Below are positions 46,501 to 60,100 of a DNA stretch of 64,000 bases, piece by piece (position 1 is the first letter of the stretch; each line of letters opens with the position of its first letter). This stretch comes from Neelides folsomi (taxonomy: Eukaryota > Arthropoda > Collembola > Neelipleona > Neelidae). The DNA is taken from NCBI GenBank assembly GCA_034687125.1, contig JAQGBZ010000086.1, positions 62,001 to 126,000 on the forward strand. Direction: 5' to 3'. A program made the translations under genes and the position numbers. The notes under the pieces were generated by a model, which ran no database searches, was not told the DNA's origin, and was given only the letters and a program-made list of their open reading frames with translations.

Positions 46501-49500
46501 ACTATAAGTTATATAAACTTATAGTTACAAATAAACTTTAAGTTTTTAATGCAAAATCCTATCCATTCTTATCATAATGAATTAATTAAATTATAAAATT
46601 AAGATTTTTTTAAATTAACAAGTGAGCTATACTATTAAACTTATTAGCATAGGATTAGAACTCGTAGTTCCCCAATTCCATTTTTTATTAATGAACTCAC
46701 CATATATAAGGAAATCAAATGTTGGCATTAAACAGCATCAGGTAATCCGGTCCTTCGGGACCCAAGCTACACTTTATACAATGAACGTTGCCTGAATTTG
46801 TATTTTGCATCAAAGTGCAAATATTTCTTGGGAAGAGGAATCAATTGTCTCAGCGGCTTTGGTAGCTTTTGTGGACAATTGGCATCCTGTCCCGCAATTA
46901 CAATCAAAGATAAATAATTTTAGTCAACTTCAACTAACGTTATTCTTAATGTTAGTTTATCCTAACCTAACCTAGCCTAAATTATGACTTTATACAAAAT
47001 ATTTAAAATGATTAGTTAATTTGGCTAATTGTATAAGGGGGATTTTAAATTTTATAATTTAATTGAGTCGTTTTCTTCCACTTGGTTTGTGGAAAATTTC
47101 ACTTCCGCTATTTTTCCCATCTCCTTTATCCACAGTTCATGCCTCAAGAGTATTTGTGCATAAATGGGAACGGGTTTGCTCAATGTTGAATCTCTGGATG
47201 TTTTGGAGCTCCCTTTGGAAAAAGATCTTTCTCCACGCTGCGACACACAAAGAATGTGAGTCCGCTGATGTAAAAAAATTCTTGACTTATTCCGATACTC
47301 AACTCGTCCCCATACGATCCCCAGACAAATCATCCTCTTACTTGCATAATACATACAACATATACAGCTCTCATACAGTACTTGTACAACTCTCATACAA
47401 CTCAAGGAACTCATACAACACAAAGAACTCATGGTACTCATGGAAGAGTTGTACAAATAAAAAAAATATTTTAAAGGAAAGAATTCCACCGAAAGCGAAA
47501 GGTGGAATGTGGACTTCTCAAATTCTCCTTTTCTAACCAATTAGGTGGAATTCAAAAAATGCAAATGGAACCAGAAATCTCAAAAATCTGAATCTCTGCA
47601 CTGACTCATTTTAATTTGACAAAATACAAAATAATAAATACAAAATACAAAAATTAAAAATGGAATCAATTCGCATGTGTTAGTAATACTATGTATACAT
47701 AATTGTATATATTTTGTATACAGTAGTTGTAAATAGGAAGCGGGAACATTTGAACATTTGATTTATGTAACGTGTAAATCACAGGAGTTTGTAAGTGATA
47801 AAGTAATAGCGGGACAACAAGGACATGTGTTTCCTTTCCTGAACCTCCCGTGCTCCCTTTAAGTTAAAGGGAGGTTTAAGCTTGGTAATAATGTAAAGTG
47901 AAGGAAATGAGTGGCGATTATTCATTGTAAATATGAAGTGATCATAAAAGGGGAGGAAATCGGGAGAGGAAACAATGAAGTGAAATGATTGCGACATTCC
48001 TCAACACATAATTAAATTGCTCATTGGGACGGGTCGTAAAGAAGGGGAGAAATCCACTTTGGGTGTAACAAATAGTTGGAAATGGAAGGAATCTCACAAA
48101 CGTAAATTTCCTTCTGAATTTCCGTGGGAAGCTTCGATTCATTCATCCGATGTGCCAAGAAAAAAGAGACTTTTAAAAAGTCGTTTTTGTACTCGCAAAA
48201 AACCCAAGCTCATTTTCATGTCACATTAGCATGCAAATGGGATTTTTAGAATTTTTACGAATATGTTCTAAATGCTATTCTATTCTTTTATTTTTTAAAT
48301 ATTTTAATATTTGATTATATTTTAAAATTCTATTTAGCTTTAAATATTTAATACATTAAAAGAATTTATTTTTAATTGTTTCCATTTATCTAAATTTTAT
48401 TTGTGCTAAAAGTTAAGTTTCGATTGATTGAATTTCGATTGATTGAATTGAATGAAAAATGAATTATCGTCACAATATACTAAAACCTGCGGTGAATTTT
48501 TAAAAGCGGGAGAATTAAAATAAGTTTCTTACATGCAATGTCGAGTGTTTCCGATTCCTCTGATTTTCCCACAGCATTTTGAACTTCGCACTTTATGATT
48601 GAGTCATGGTCCCTTCTTGTAACATTGGGGAGGATCAAACTCGTCCCGTGATCTCCAGCCACCACATTATCATTAATGAACCATCTAAAGACCATGTTGG
48701 GCGGGTTGGCTTCGGCCTTGCACGTAACACGGACGGAGTCAAACTCCATGATTTTCAAATTCTGTATCTTGACCGTCACCTTCGGGGCATATTTGACTTC
48801 CAAGCGTATGAAGGCCGACATGACTTCTTTGGCTGGGCGGTTGTGGGCTTGGCACGTGAAAGTCTTATTATGATGTTCCTTCTTAGGCGAGAGTTTAAGA
48901 ATGGACCGGGCATTGAAACGCTTTCCGTCTTCCAACGGCTCCTTCACAGTTTCAACCCCCGCTTTGATCTCTTGCCCGCTCCCATCAATCCACGTTATCT
49001 AGAAAACAAAAAATTCAGTTTACCGCCTTTTGACAACCCATCGCACCATATAGATTCTCATTGGCCATTTTTCTCCTTATACTCAATTCCCTTATACTTA
49101 TCCATTCTGATACATTCTGATTCTGATAATCTTAATGTTAGTCTTATGAGCCATTTAAGCCATATTTGTACCAAATGTATAGATATATGTTTTTATATTG
49201 AATCCTTATATTGTATGCTTCAACGCCCCTCGTTCATCATTTTGTAGATATGAGTCTGAATCACCTGTCCTGTCAACTACAATTCTGATTCAATTATTTC
49301 TCCATCAACACTAAACACTTGTTCACAATGTTAACCAAACTACCAACATTTCTCCATGTTAGCTCTACTTGTAGTTTTGGCCTTTTCTGGATGTTTTTCC
49401 TATGTTGGAGGAATTGGTTCTCCGCCCACGCTTGTTCAACTCGTCCTCGACTCGGACCACCCTAGGAGATTGTATAGGTAATGCATATTGTGATATTGTA

Positions 49501-52500
49501 TTCATGTTTGGCATTATATGGAAGTTCATTATTGAGAAGATGGTTTGGATATTTGTCCATTATCATAGAGTTAATGAGGAGAGTGCGGGTTTTGACATGA
49601 AACAGGGTTTACCACTTCAACCACGACAACAATCCACACTACACAAAGAGACCAAATGGGCCAATTACATACAAAAGCCATCCTCATTTAAAAGTCAACG
49701 AGGGGACGATTGAAGGGTCAATTTATTACATTGAAAGTCAATAAAGAAAAAATGTCTTTCATTTCCCTATTATTAAATTTTCGCTCCCTGTTATTTACAT
49801 TATTAAAATTCTCAATACTTAAAAATTAAAAAAATTATTTTAATAATTAAATTATTAAAATAATTTTTTTAATTCAATTTTATTTGATTTTACTAGAATT
49901 AAAAATTCCAAATAAAATATTAAAATAAGTTTAATAAATAAATTGATTGTTGAATATTCAATACAGCTTGTTCGAGGAAAATCCCGGGTGAATTTTTATT
50001 CCGAATGCGGGATAGATGAACTTTTATTATATACTTGTATGAAAAAGATGATTAAATATGCATTGAGCCCTCGGAATTGTATTTGTAATTCCGTCTCGTG
50101 GTTCATATTTTTCCAAAACCCTGACTTTCAATTTGAGGGAATTTGGGGAAGCCGAGTACGCGGGAACAGAAGGAAAATGTAAATGGCCGCATTACCATTT
50201 CAAATATACAATCCCGGGTAAGGGAGACACAAACGTCGGTCCTTTCTCAAATTCATGAATAGTAAATTAAAGGACCAAATGTAATTTATCTTTCCTTCCC
50301 TCTCACTCCAATTAGCCCTTATAATTTCATCCAATGATAGCCAAATGATATAGCCAAACAAATTCCGCGAGTTTTCAAATTCTTAAAAAGGTCACGGTTC
50401 ATTTCTCACCAACGTCAAACTCCATTGAAATCTAATGTCACCACCACAATTTTTATGAATATAAAATTCCTTTTCGTAAATCTTACCGTTAAAAGTCAAT
50501 ATTATGACAAAATCATATCCATAATGTTAATAACGTTATATGGAAATATCGTATTATAATATATGGGTATATATGCATTATATGTGTAATATATGAATTT
50601 ATATAATTGAATAAAGTCTATCAAAGAAAGCTAAAGGTTATCTGTTCAATTTTCCTTATTGATTTTCCCCTTTAGAAAAGGAGGGAATTCATAAATTATA
50701 TCTTTCCCTGAGTTTGTAAGTTGATGAGTCTCGCGGGCGGATTTGAAATTTCCTTTCATCTCCATGTCATTCCTCCGTTGGCAATTAATCATGTGGGAGC
50801 TTCCCCACGTGGGGATGAAAAGATGGAGGAATCAATTAGAAACAAGGTGACGCCAAGTTGTGTTATTATCTTCCTCCTGCCACAATCACTCATATGGAGA
50901 AAGATCCCTTTCACTTCAAACTCAAACAACTATCAATTTAATATATCATACAAAACCATATGAGATATGTGAGGAATAACAATATGATATACCTAAGTGT
51001 AAGTATAGAAGATGAGATGTTATATAAGATGTTCTAACGGTGATTGTTGTAAGAATGATAGTTGGTCATAATTGAGGATTCTTCTCCCAATTATGAAATG
51101 GGTTGGAAGGAGTGATAATAATTATAACTCTCTTTTGTGAAGGATGGAGTGGAATGTTGAGATGAAGATTTTATTGGCTCTCTTTGGCCATAAAAGGGCC
51201 ATCGGCCCTCCACGTACTCCGACACTCGCCAAGAGATCACATAATACATCATACGCACTTCAACATACTCCCCATTATCCTTTCTACAAATTCACACATA
51301 TTATCTACATTTTACTCAAACCAGACTCCAAACATCTAATAAAACACCAAAAGATATATCCTGCGATATTAAAATATCAGTCTGCAAGCTATTTTATGAG
51401 TCTATATCCAGCTATTTTATAATATGATTCTACATCCTGCTATTATATAGTATGTCCTGCGAGATAATAGTATGGTATGTGAGACTATATCCTGCTAAGC
51501 TAAAATATGATAAGGGATAAAAGCTGCTATAGTCAATATTCCTACGCGGGTTGTTTGAATTGTTTGACTACTGAAACTACTGATATATTAAAATAGATAG
51601 TTTTATAACAGTTATAACCAGCTATAGGAAATTTGATCTTACGCGGGTAGTTTGAATATAGAGGGTAAAAATGTCCGGGAATTAACTTCTCATTCAAGTC
51701 CCCGAAAGCAAAGGAATTTCTATGCTAATCATCCCGATAATTTATTCAAATGGAACACGGGGAAGATGAGGGGGAAGAAAAGCGAATAAAAGTCTGAAAG
51801 AGAATCGCGGAAAATTAAAAGAGCCGACTGAATAAATTCTCAATGTTTCAGGAGATTTTAACTCCCAAATCCTTTTCTTCACTTTCTTCCTTCTTCTTAA
51901 ACTCCCAATGGGCCAGTGAAGAAAAGAAGGGAAAAGGAGCCGGAGATTAAAACTCCCCTTGATTGATAAGAAAATTAAAATGGTTCAAATGAGGTTCTTG
52001 AAAATGTTCTTTATGAATCCTCCCAATAATTCCCTCATTTATTCAGACAGTTATTCTGTCCAAACTCTCAATGAAGAAATATTCAAAAGGGGAATGAAAT
52101 TCATTCAATGAATCTTATCTAAATGATCCCAAAGAGTTAGGACAATTTAAAAAGAAGATTTATTTATATTTATCTTAATTATCTTGAATAAATTATCAAC
52201 TTCATAATTTTAAATTTCCCACTCTTAAACATTTCTTCCCGCTTTCAAGATTTAAATTTCCCACTTTGTGATTTGTATCTCTCAGCTTGAGTTGCTTGAA
52301 AGTCTCAAGATTTGTATAGAGTTTAATCTCTCGCTTTAAGGGAATTTAAATGAAATATTTAAAATATTCAAGCTGTTAATTATCACCATGATCTGGTCTA
52401 AATGGAAATCTTTGTTCCTATCAATTAAGTGAAAGGGGGCTGAAATGGATTCCTGAGGAAATTTGGATTCCGGCTGCCCATCCGGCTAATGGACTCCGAG

Positions 52501-54096
52501 CTGGGCAAATTCTGAACATATTCTGAGCATCTTCGCCCCATTCTCCCCCTTTAATGTTCTCATAACTCTCCCCCTCCTTTTCATTTTCGGACGCCCTGCC
52601 TCTAATTCAAAAATGTTAAATGGGGGATGAAATGAGAATTGCTCCTTCTTCACTGTAGATCCACAAAATATGCCTAAAATATACACCATATAGCTAAAGT
52701 ATTATTATGACTACCTATAAGACTATTTGTATATGACTCCTGTTTATTTCATATAATATATGAATATACCTGTAATATGTAGGTAGAGTAAAATATGTAT
52801 ATACTATAGTTATAGTTATGGTTGATGTCTTATATAAGGAGATATCTAAATAAATTTATTTTCCTAATTCACTTTCTATTCAGTTATAAATGTATGGTAT
52901 AATGCATCTCTGCATTCTCTTTTGTTTTCCCTTTTAATGTCATTTTCATAAGAAGTCCATTAACCTCCCTAATATCCCCAATTTATGAGAGAAATGTTCT
53001 CTATACGAACCTAATGATATTGATGATAATTCCTAAAACATTCTAATAAAGAGCTAATTCTTAAGAATAATAAATTAATAACCCGTATACAATACAAACA
53101 CCTATAAAGAATATAAAAGAGATAAGAAAGGTATATTTTGTATATGATATTTGATGTTCTATACTTTTTACGATATTTTGTGTATTCTATTTTGTATATG
53201 ATGAGTTCTATATTTTGTATATGATATTCTGTATATAAGGATCGTTTTATTAAATGGATATTTTGAAAAGGTCTAGGTAAAGAATAAAAGAAGTTTTGTC
53301 TCATTAATTATCTATTGTATAGGAAAGAGTGGAAGAGGGAGGATTGAAAATATGGCGAACCTCTGCAGCGGGCTTCCCTCCTCTGGAGATGCATTCGAGC
53401 TGAATTTCATTGTCTTCTGTGGTGGTTAGGAAGTTACCCTGGAGGATCTGCGGTGGACCCGTAGAGACTTCAACTGTCAATTTGGCATTTGCGGACCGAA
53501 GCTCCCGTACTCCGTCGCCCGGACCAACTTGGCACTGGAAAATTGCATCATCCTCCAGAGTCACTGGGTCAATGATAAGCGTATAGTCTCCTAATGGAAT
53601 AATGAAATATATCAATTAATATAATCCAATCATATACAGATACATACAAATACGGAGAAAATAATTAGGAACCTATTAAATATTAAGTGTAATTATCATA
53701 ATCAAATAAAACAAAATTAATTTATTTGGCGAATTTAATTATATTATTTTATTTTACAATTTAATTAATTTTAATTTATTATTCTACAATTAAATAAATT
53801 AAAATTAATTAACCTTCTTCTTCTGAGCCGACCATATGATATCGCTCATATCCCTGAAGATTCCTTTCAGTCCCGAGCCCAAATCCGTCCCTTGTCCATT
53901 GAAGGATTCCGCTCTTGTTGATCACGGAGCATGCCAAAGTGACGGTGTCTCCGATGGTGGCCGTTTGATTGTCCGGCGTTCTTCTGAATGACTGTTCAAT
54001 CAACGCCGTTCCGACCTCCGTCGACGAAAGGAACATCAACCATGTGAGGAGAAATGAAGGAAAAACCCCAATTCGCCTAATTTTCCCTCCACCCAT
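31541..54096 (-). CDS. kirre: Kirre/Roughest homologue (irre cell recognition module, KIRREL family)
   Basis: Ten coding exons on the minus strand: 54096-53814, 53590-53361, 48998-48533, 43200-43073, 40779-40518, 39358-39200, 34076-33966, 33004-32915, 32759-32632 and 31921-31541. They give 745 residues in frame. It is a homophilic and heterophilic adhesion receptor at cell membranes, the partner of nephrin/Sns; in flies it acts in myoblast fusion, nephrocyte slit diaphragms and eye patterning. The signal peptide lies around VFPSFLLTWLMFLSS. Five Ig-type domains follow; the first has LQWTRDGFGLGTER and GDYTLIIDPVT, the second GGKPAAE/ITWIDG, the fourth CNVDGNPTPEIVW, the fifth SYNCSVTNQYG. TM helix: VIILTCVIGGVVVIVAITMI (about residues 512-536). 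The tail has SNNDSDLKVEI, GYVPYVDYSRDY and DPRYSATYGNPYLNL, typical of Rst/Kirre, and ends ATHV, a class I PDZ ligand. Whether to call it kirre or rst cannot be settled here. Confidence 0.96.
33328..33410. repeat. Short degenerate tandem repeat in a kirre intron
   Basis: Six or so copies of a 13-15-bp unit (ccccatttaaaa, cccacatttaaa, cgacatttaaaa) lie in the intron between the TM exon and the next tail exon. Confidence 0.6.
37760..38385. repeat. Degenerate repeats of a GGGTATTT/AAATACCC motif in a kirre intron
   Basis: Bases 37769-37890 contain about eight copies of cgggtatttct-like units; 38030-38110 contain about five copies of an 18-bp unit (cccaatgtatttgatact); 38290-38385 hold the motif in the opposite sense (aaatacccgaaaacac). 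The intron is about 5.1 kb. The two orientations could pair in the transcript. Confidence 0.5.
46736..46917 (+). other. Island in a kirre intron: Cys-rich open frame or structured RNA
   Basis: After a cattaaacag acceptor-like site the plus frame is open to TAA at 46915-46917. It reads NPVLRDPSYTLYNERC, then C-x8-C-x9-C-x7-C-x5-C with FLGRGIN, LSGFGSF and GQLAS between cysteines. No upstream partner exon was found. The same bases also form strong stems: GGTCC-TTCG-GGACC (46749-46762), a perfect UUCG tetraloop hairpin; TTTGCA/TGCAAA; and CAATTGTC/GACAATTG (46842-46849 with 46874-46881). An ANANNA-like hinge (agagga) and a late ACA resemble H/ACA features only loosely. The minus frame is also open for more than 40 codons. 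It may be a last exon of a nested secreted peptide gene, a decayed gene copy or an ncRNA; none is proven. Confidence 0.3.
46961..46980 (-). repeat. Short interstitial TTAGG-type (telomere-like) repeat
   Basis: cctaacctaacctagcctaa is four units of CCTAA with one change, the complement of the arthropod telomere unit TTAGG. It could mark repair of a break, or be chance. Confidence 0.4.
51350..51530. repeat. Degenerate 'tatatcctgctattata' repeats in a kirre intron
   Basis: At least five imperfect copies of a roughly 20-30-bp unit containing atcctgc(t/g)a lie in the intron between the second and third coding exons (48999-53360). Confidence 0.45.
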
Positions 54097-54120
54097 TTTC
54101 TCAAAAACATTCACTGAGAA

Positions 54121-54131
54121 CCTGGAAAGAA
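54121..54131 (-). other. Splice acceptor ahead of the kirre start codon
   Basis: On the minus strand tttctttccag precedes GTTCTCAGTGAATG. The in-frame ATG (54096) lies 25 bases downstream, while an upstream GTG also reads in frame. So the start codon exon is probably preceded by at least one 5'UTR exon further right, and the promoter lies beyond it. Confidence 0.6.
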
Positions 54132-57100
54132 ATAATTAATCAATATTAAAATCAATGTATATAAAATAATAATTTTATATAGTTTTTATTATTTTAACAA
54201 ACTATAAATGTTCAACCAAGGCATAATATAAACTGACAATATATATTAAATACTTATTTGTTAATTAAGTTTTTAATATTAAAACTCTTTGACTCCTTTT
54301 TTATATTATTACCAAAAATTATCATAATATCAATTTTTAAATATTTTAAAATTCATTTTATCTTAAAATTCCAAATGTAATTTTTTGAAATAAATTTAAA
54401 ATAAATTATTCTCATTTCAAATGATTAGTTTTCTGTTCGATTTATGGCATAATGTTTTCTTTTAAGATAAATAAAGCTAAATGGACATTTTGGCTTGAAA
54501 TTTTAAAATTGTGTTTTTAGGAGTATTTTGAACTGGATTTGGATTTTGTTGGTTGAATTTTGGAGGAAAGGAGGTCGGGAAAGTGGAAGGGTCGATAGAA
54601 AGTTCATAGGATTCATAGGCATAGAAATTATAATATATCCATCCAACCACTGCAGGAGATTCCCAAATCCTTCTAAAATACTCTTCAAATACTCGGGTTT
54701 TAAAGGTCTTTTCAAAGTATCCAAAATCGGAATGATGAGATTCCACAGAATTTCCGGACCCAGGAAGGAACAAAATGTCTTGTCTTTCAAAATCCTCCTT
54801 CATTTTCATGTCTCAGCCACCTCAAAAGAGAAGATCGGCCATTTAAATATCCCTCATTTCCTCCTCATTTATAAACCGCTCAAATTCAAAATTCAACTCA
54901 TGAATTAAACAACGTTCCTTCATTTAACCTCATTTATAACCTATTTCATCATACGTCATTTAATGTCCATTTAATTCATTCTCATTTAACTTAAGCTCAC
55001 AACTTAAGCTCAGCTCAAAAAATAAAGATTAAATTAAATTACCCGAGATTTGACCATCTTACAGTAACGGATTCATTATGTTAAATGTTCAACTGAACAT
55101 ATTTAAGTAAAGTTCATTTTAGTAATTTCAGTTTCAGTTCATGTTCAATTTTAAAATATTGGTTTTGCGAATTTAAATTTTGACACATTTTTTAAACCAC
55201 TTTATCACAGAATAGCCATTAGGTTGAAAATTCATCTCTGTCTCTTTTAACTTTTTGTGTACATTGGAAAAGCAAAGCAAATAAATATTTTTCACCCAAA
55301 TTAAAAAAAATGTTCACTTTAATCTGTTTGTCTATTTTTCTTCTCAAGGTTCAAATTTTATAAGAATCTTTGCATTCAACGGAGTAAGTCAACTTTCTGT
55401 CTCAAATCCCTGTGAAGAGTGGAAAGAGAAAATGTTTATTTTTCTTGTCGGGAAATCTCTTTTTAAGAGGATTCAATTCACCCAAATTTTACAGATTTTT
55501 TTTAACAAAATTCTCCTCCAAAATTCTTCAGCCAGCATACAAACCCAAATTGGTCAAAATAAAATAAATAATAAATATTAATTAAATAAAATAAATAATA
55601 TTTTGTAAAATAAATAAATTATTTCCAATTTTTTGCACACATGTTAAGATTAAATTATATAAAAGTGAATTTGTAAAGACTTGGTGAGTTCAATTAGGAG
55701 TTTAAGTTTGGAATGTGAAAATGTTGTGTAAATAAATGTCTCCTTTTCATTCCCTTTTGAGTGACATGGGAAAAGTGCTCAACTTATTAATTATCCAATG
55801 GAGAGTCCACAATTTGACACGGCGGGCCGGCGGAGGTTTCCTTCATTATTCACCATACGAAACTCTCGAAACACATTCTCATTACAATTTCCACGTTGAC
55901 GGCAACGACGACGAGACTCCGACTCTGACCGTTTAATGACCCACACGCACACACGCACTCCATATATAAACTACATTCATCATTTGGATCACAAGGGCCA
56001 TTTTTGATTCCCCTGGATTTGACATCTACGACCGAGTTATGATCTGTGTAGTTTCTCAACAACCTCATCCAATGACACAATCACACCCACAAATCCCCCA
56101 TCAAATCGACCAAAAGAATGTCCGACTTCAATTCAATGAAATTTATAGAAAAAACCATCCAAAAAAATTCCTATCTTTTTCAAAGGGTTATAAAAAATAT
56201 AAAAATCATATGAATCATATGATATCATATGAGGCGAAAATAATATGAAATATTTCACCTTGGTATATGTATTTGGTATATATGGTATATTTTGTATATG
56301 ATATATGGACTCTTCATTTAATGGGTCGGATTTCCCAAAGGCGGAAATTATGAGGTTTTCAACACGGAGTTTGAAGTGTCAGAGATGAAGAACCCGGGAC
56401 GAAGGCGGAGGTCAAAACCGGAACTCAACTTATTTTCTCCTTCAAACTTCTCCCCATTAAATGGAAAAAAGGTTTGAACAACATTGAGACATCAAATATA
56501 TTGCATTTATGGCCACTTCAACATTTTCGAATTTCCCCCTTCTTCAATCTCCTGATGATCCAATGGCCCGAATCCTCTCAAACTCACAAACAAACATTTT
56601 TTATAAATGGACTTTAAACAACTTGAAGGTATTTACATAAACAATTGAAAAGTTTGTTCAAATTCAACTCCATTTAAAAAATTACCTTTTTTCAACAACT
56701 TCCCTCTTTTCAATCTTTTTACCTTTTTTCTCTCTTAAAGTCAGTTAATAAATAAAGAATTAATTTGTCTTAAAGTTTATTAATTATTTTTATTAAAATT
56801 TTATTAAAAAGTAATTTAGCTTACTGTTTAATTAGAATTGTAAGATAAATTAAAAATCATGTATGGTATGGGGGAAATGATTAGTAATTAAGAAAAAAGG
56901 AAATTTTAGATTTGAAAAATAATTTGTTTTAAACCCTTTTAAAATATTTAGTCTTTTTAATTTATTAAAAGTTCTTTTTGTGGTTTCTTTTGGAGTTCCT
57001 TTAAGGTATTTATACCCAGGGATTTTGAATGTCTTAATGAATGGAGAAGATTCCTCATTGGCATTCTCTCGCCGTTTCCTCACACATTGTAAATTCGAGT

Positions 57101-60100
57101 ATTCGCCCCCAAATATTCAAAGCCTCCTCACCACTTTTTTCTATTACTCCCCGGGTTTCCCTCTCTTTGGATATTTTATAAATATTCCGGAGCCCTTCGC
57201 CCTCAGAATATCAATCGAGAAGTTGGAAGCTTTTAACTTTAAACCTTCCCCTGCAATTTGGAAGAAATGGAGAATAATCAGATGAGATAAGTCGAGGGAT
57301 TGTACGAGACTTAATTCCATCCAAACAAATCCCAAGACATCGATGACCCGAATAACCAAAACAAAAAATCAATCCACTTAACACTATTTACATTCTAGTT
57401 AATAATTAACAGTTTCTCTTTAAATAACTAAATGTGTATCCTACTTTATGTGTAAATATCTTTCCTAATTACAATTACTCTAATTAGACTAGAGTAATTG
57501 TATCTTAGTAATAACATATCTAGTTCTCACTCATGTTATTCAAAAAGCAATTAAAAAATAATTAATTAAGCAACATTTACACACAAATCATCCAAATTCA
57601 AATATTAATGAACCACTTGAATAATTCTAACCAAAATTATCCAAATTTCCCACATGTGTTAAACACCGTTAAACATCATTAAACCTTAAAGTATGTAAAT
57701 CGTTCAATACAATTATTGGCTTCCTAATGGTCCAAAATAATAACCAAAGCTTCTCATAAAACTTTCATAAATATTTCAAGTAGAATGCAAACTTGAATGT
57801 TATCTGGAAATAGAAATGTACCAACACAATACGGTTTGTATATCGAGGATGTAAATAAAGACATTTGCTCCCATTTGGGTAAAAGTAACAAGATGTAAAT
57901 TTGGGCATTTGATGTCATTAGAAAAATGTGAGTTGTTTGCATTTCTTCTCGAGGGAACTTATTTGCAAAACGACAATTCCGAACGTCAATAAAGAAAGTA
58001 CGCGTCTTTCAAACTTTCCAAAATAATGAGCTTCCCGCCCTCCCCAAAAAACTTCCAACTTCCTTCCAACTTCCTTCCAAGACTTCCAAGATCCTTCCAA
58101 GATAATGTTCTTTAACTGATTTAATCGCTTGGGTGGAAAAAATGAACTCATCCATTTTAAATATCAGCTTGTTAAGCTATACAAAATACCAATATCAATA
58201 ATAAATAATATATATGTAAATTCCTTAATAAATACAAATTCTGTATAAAATGCAAATTCTCTAATAAATGCCAATTCAGTATGAAAGTGCAAATTCTGAA
58301 GAAAAATAAAATAACTAGCAAGATAATTGGATTGTTATACAATTTCTGCACAGATTGCATATTTTATATTTATTAGGTGTAGAATATTGTAAATATCAAT
58401 AATGGGCCATTTCCGGCATGTTTGTTGTTGTGGAGCAGGTGTAGGAAAGAAATCCTTCGCTCAATCCTAATTGTTTACTTATGATAAATTCGGTAGTGTG
58501 TGGGAAGTTTGAAGTTGGCAAACTCCCCAGACAGAATGGAGAAAATTGGAAAGAGTCATTGACCGATTTGGCCCTCAACAGCTGTTCCATTTTTTAATAT
58601 TTAAACCGTCAGGGGAAGATTAGAAGGGAAATATATGAATGGGAAGATTCCAATTTAAGAATACTTTTCTTTTTTATAAAAACCATTCACTTTACACGTG
58701 ACAAGATAGGCCAATTTAATAATTTCCCAAATCCAACTTTCACAACAAATTCACCGTTTTTCCTATTTCTTTATATAAACCCACTGATAAAAATCTCCAT
58801 ATTATTAAATACAAGATTTCATACACAACACATATACAGATATTATGCAATACTCAAAATACCATATAAATTATATGCAAATATACCATATAAATTATAT
58901 GAGTAGGTATTTAATAAATATGTATATATAGATATTGGATATATTTTATATATTTTCTAAATTCCACTTTTCCACTTATAACTCTCCTACTCATACAACA
59001 ATAAAAAATACACAAAACAAGTTCTTGGGTCTTTTCTTATCAAAGGAGAAAGGTGAAGATTCCACAAGAGAGAATTCAATCATTTTCTCCAATAATTGGA
59101 AGAAATGCAAAAAAATTCTCAGAACCTTCCCACACGTTTTTCTATCAATTTCTTTCCCTTTCCCTATTCCTTAAACCTATGTTTTATTTAATCAGTTGGA
59201 TATTTTAGCTACTGTTGGATATTTTGGATATATAGCTAGATTATATACAGTTGGATTTTTGGATAAGGATTTTTGGATAGAGTTGGATATATCAGTTTAT
59301 GTATGTGTATTTTACACATTAAGCCCCATTGGATATTTTTGTATTTGAGAATTTTCCCCATTTTGTATTGAGTTTGTGTTTTTGGAATTTGTTGGTTTTC
59401 CCCTCGTTGGGGATGATTGGTTGAATGAATAATTTATGGGAGTGAGAGGAGTAAATTCGCGCCTTGGTCTGGGTGGAAAATTGGGCCTTGACAACCCACC
59501 AGCCAATTTTTGCAACTTGAAGGCAAATCCGCGTCAGATGGCCCATTCTCTCCCCCGAAACTCCCATTCATCAATTTGAGTTACGGGCGGGGAAACCTCT
59601 CGGCCCTCACGCACTTATTAAACTACCAACATGGATGATCTCACAAACACTTCTCCAAACACCTTACATCATAAATATGGAAAACACTAAAAACAGCTTG
59701 TAAACGAATGTACAAACTAATGGCCTCCTCCCAACAACACATTTCCCTTTATTAAACTATCAAAATTCATAAAATATCTCTATAATATTAACATGAAAAA
59801 ATCGTCTAAATTCCTAAAATTTAAAAATCCACACAAAATCATAAAAACTTACAAACTTTAAAAATCTCAAAAATAACACCCGCCAAAATTCAAAATAATA
59901 AAACCGGTCAAAATTCAAAAAAATGATATCTTAATCTTAATGTAAGTAAAATGATAACAAAGATTTCTTTATAAACTTTGTTTATTTTAATTCTCTCCAT
60001 GATCCATTACCTTAAATGTATAATGGAGAAAGAAGGGTTGGAAAGATAGGGACATAGGGAGGAATAAACGAGAAGCAGATGGGAGATTGCATGTATTTTA

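Noticed and set aside
48606-49247. Plus-strand 213-codon ORF
   Set aside because: Mostly antisense to the Ig-coding exon 48998-48533 of kirre; no domain signals in the plus frame.
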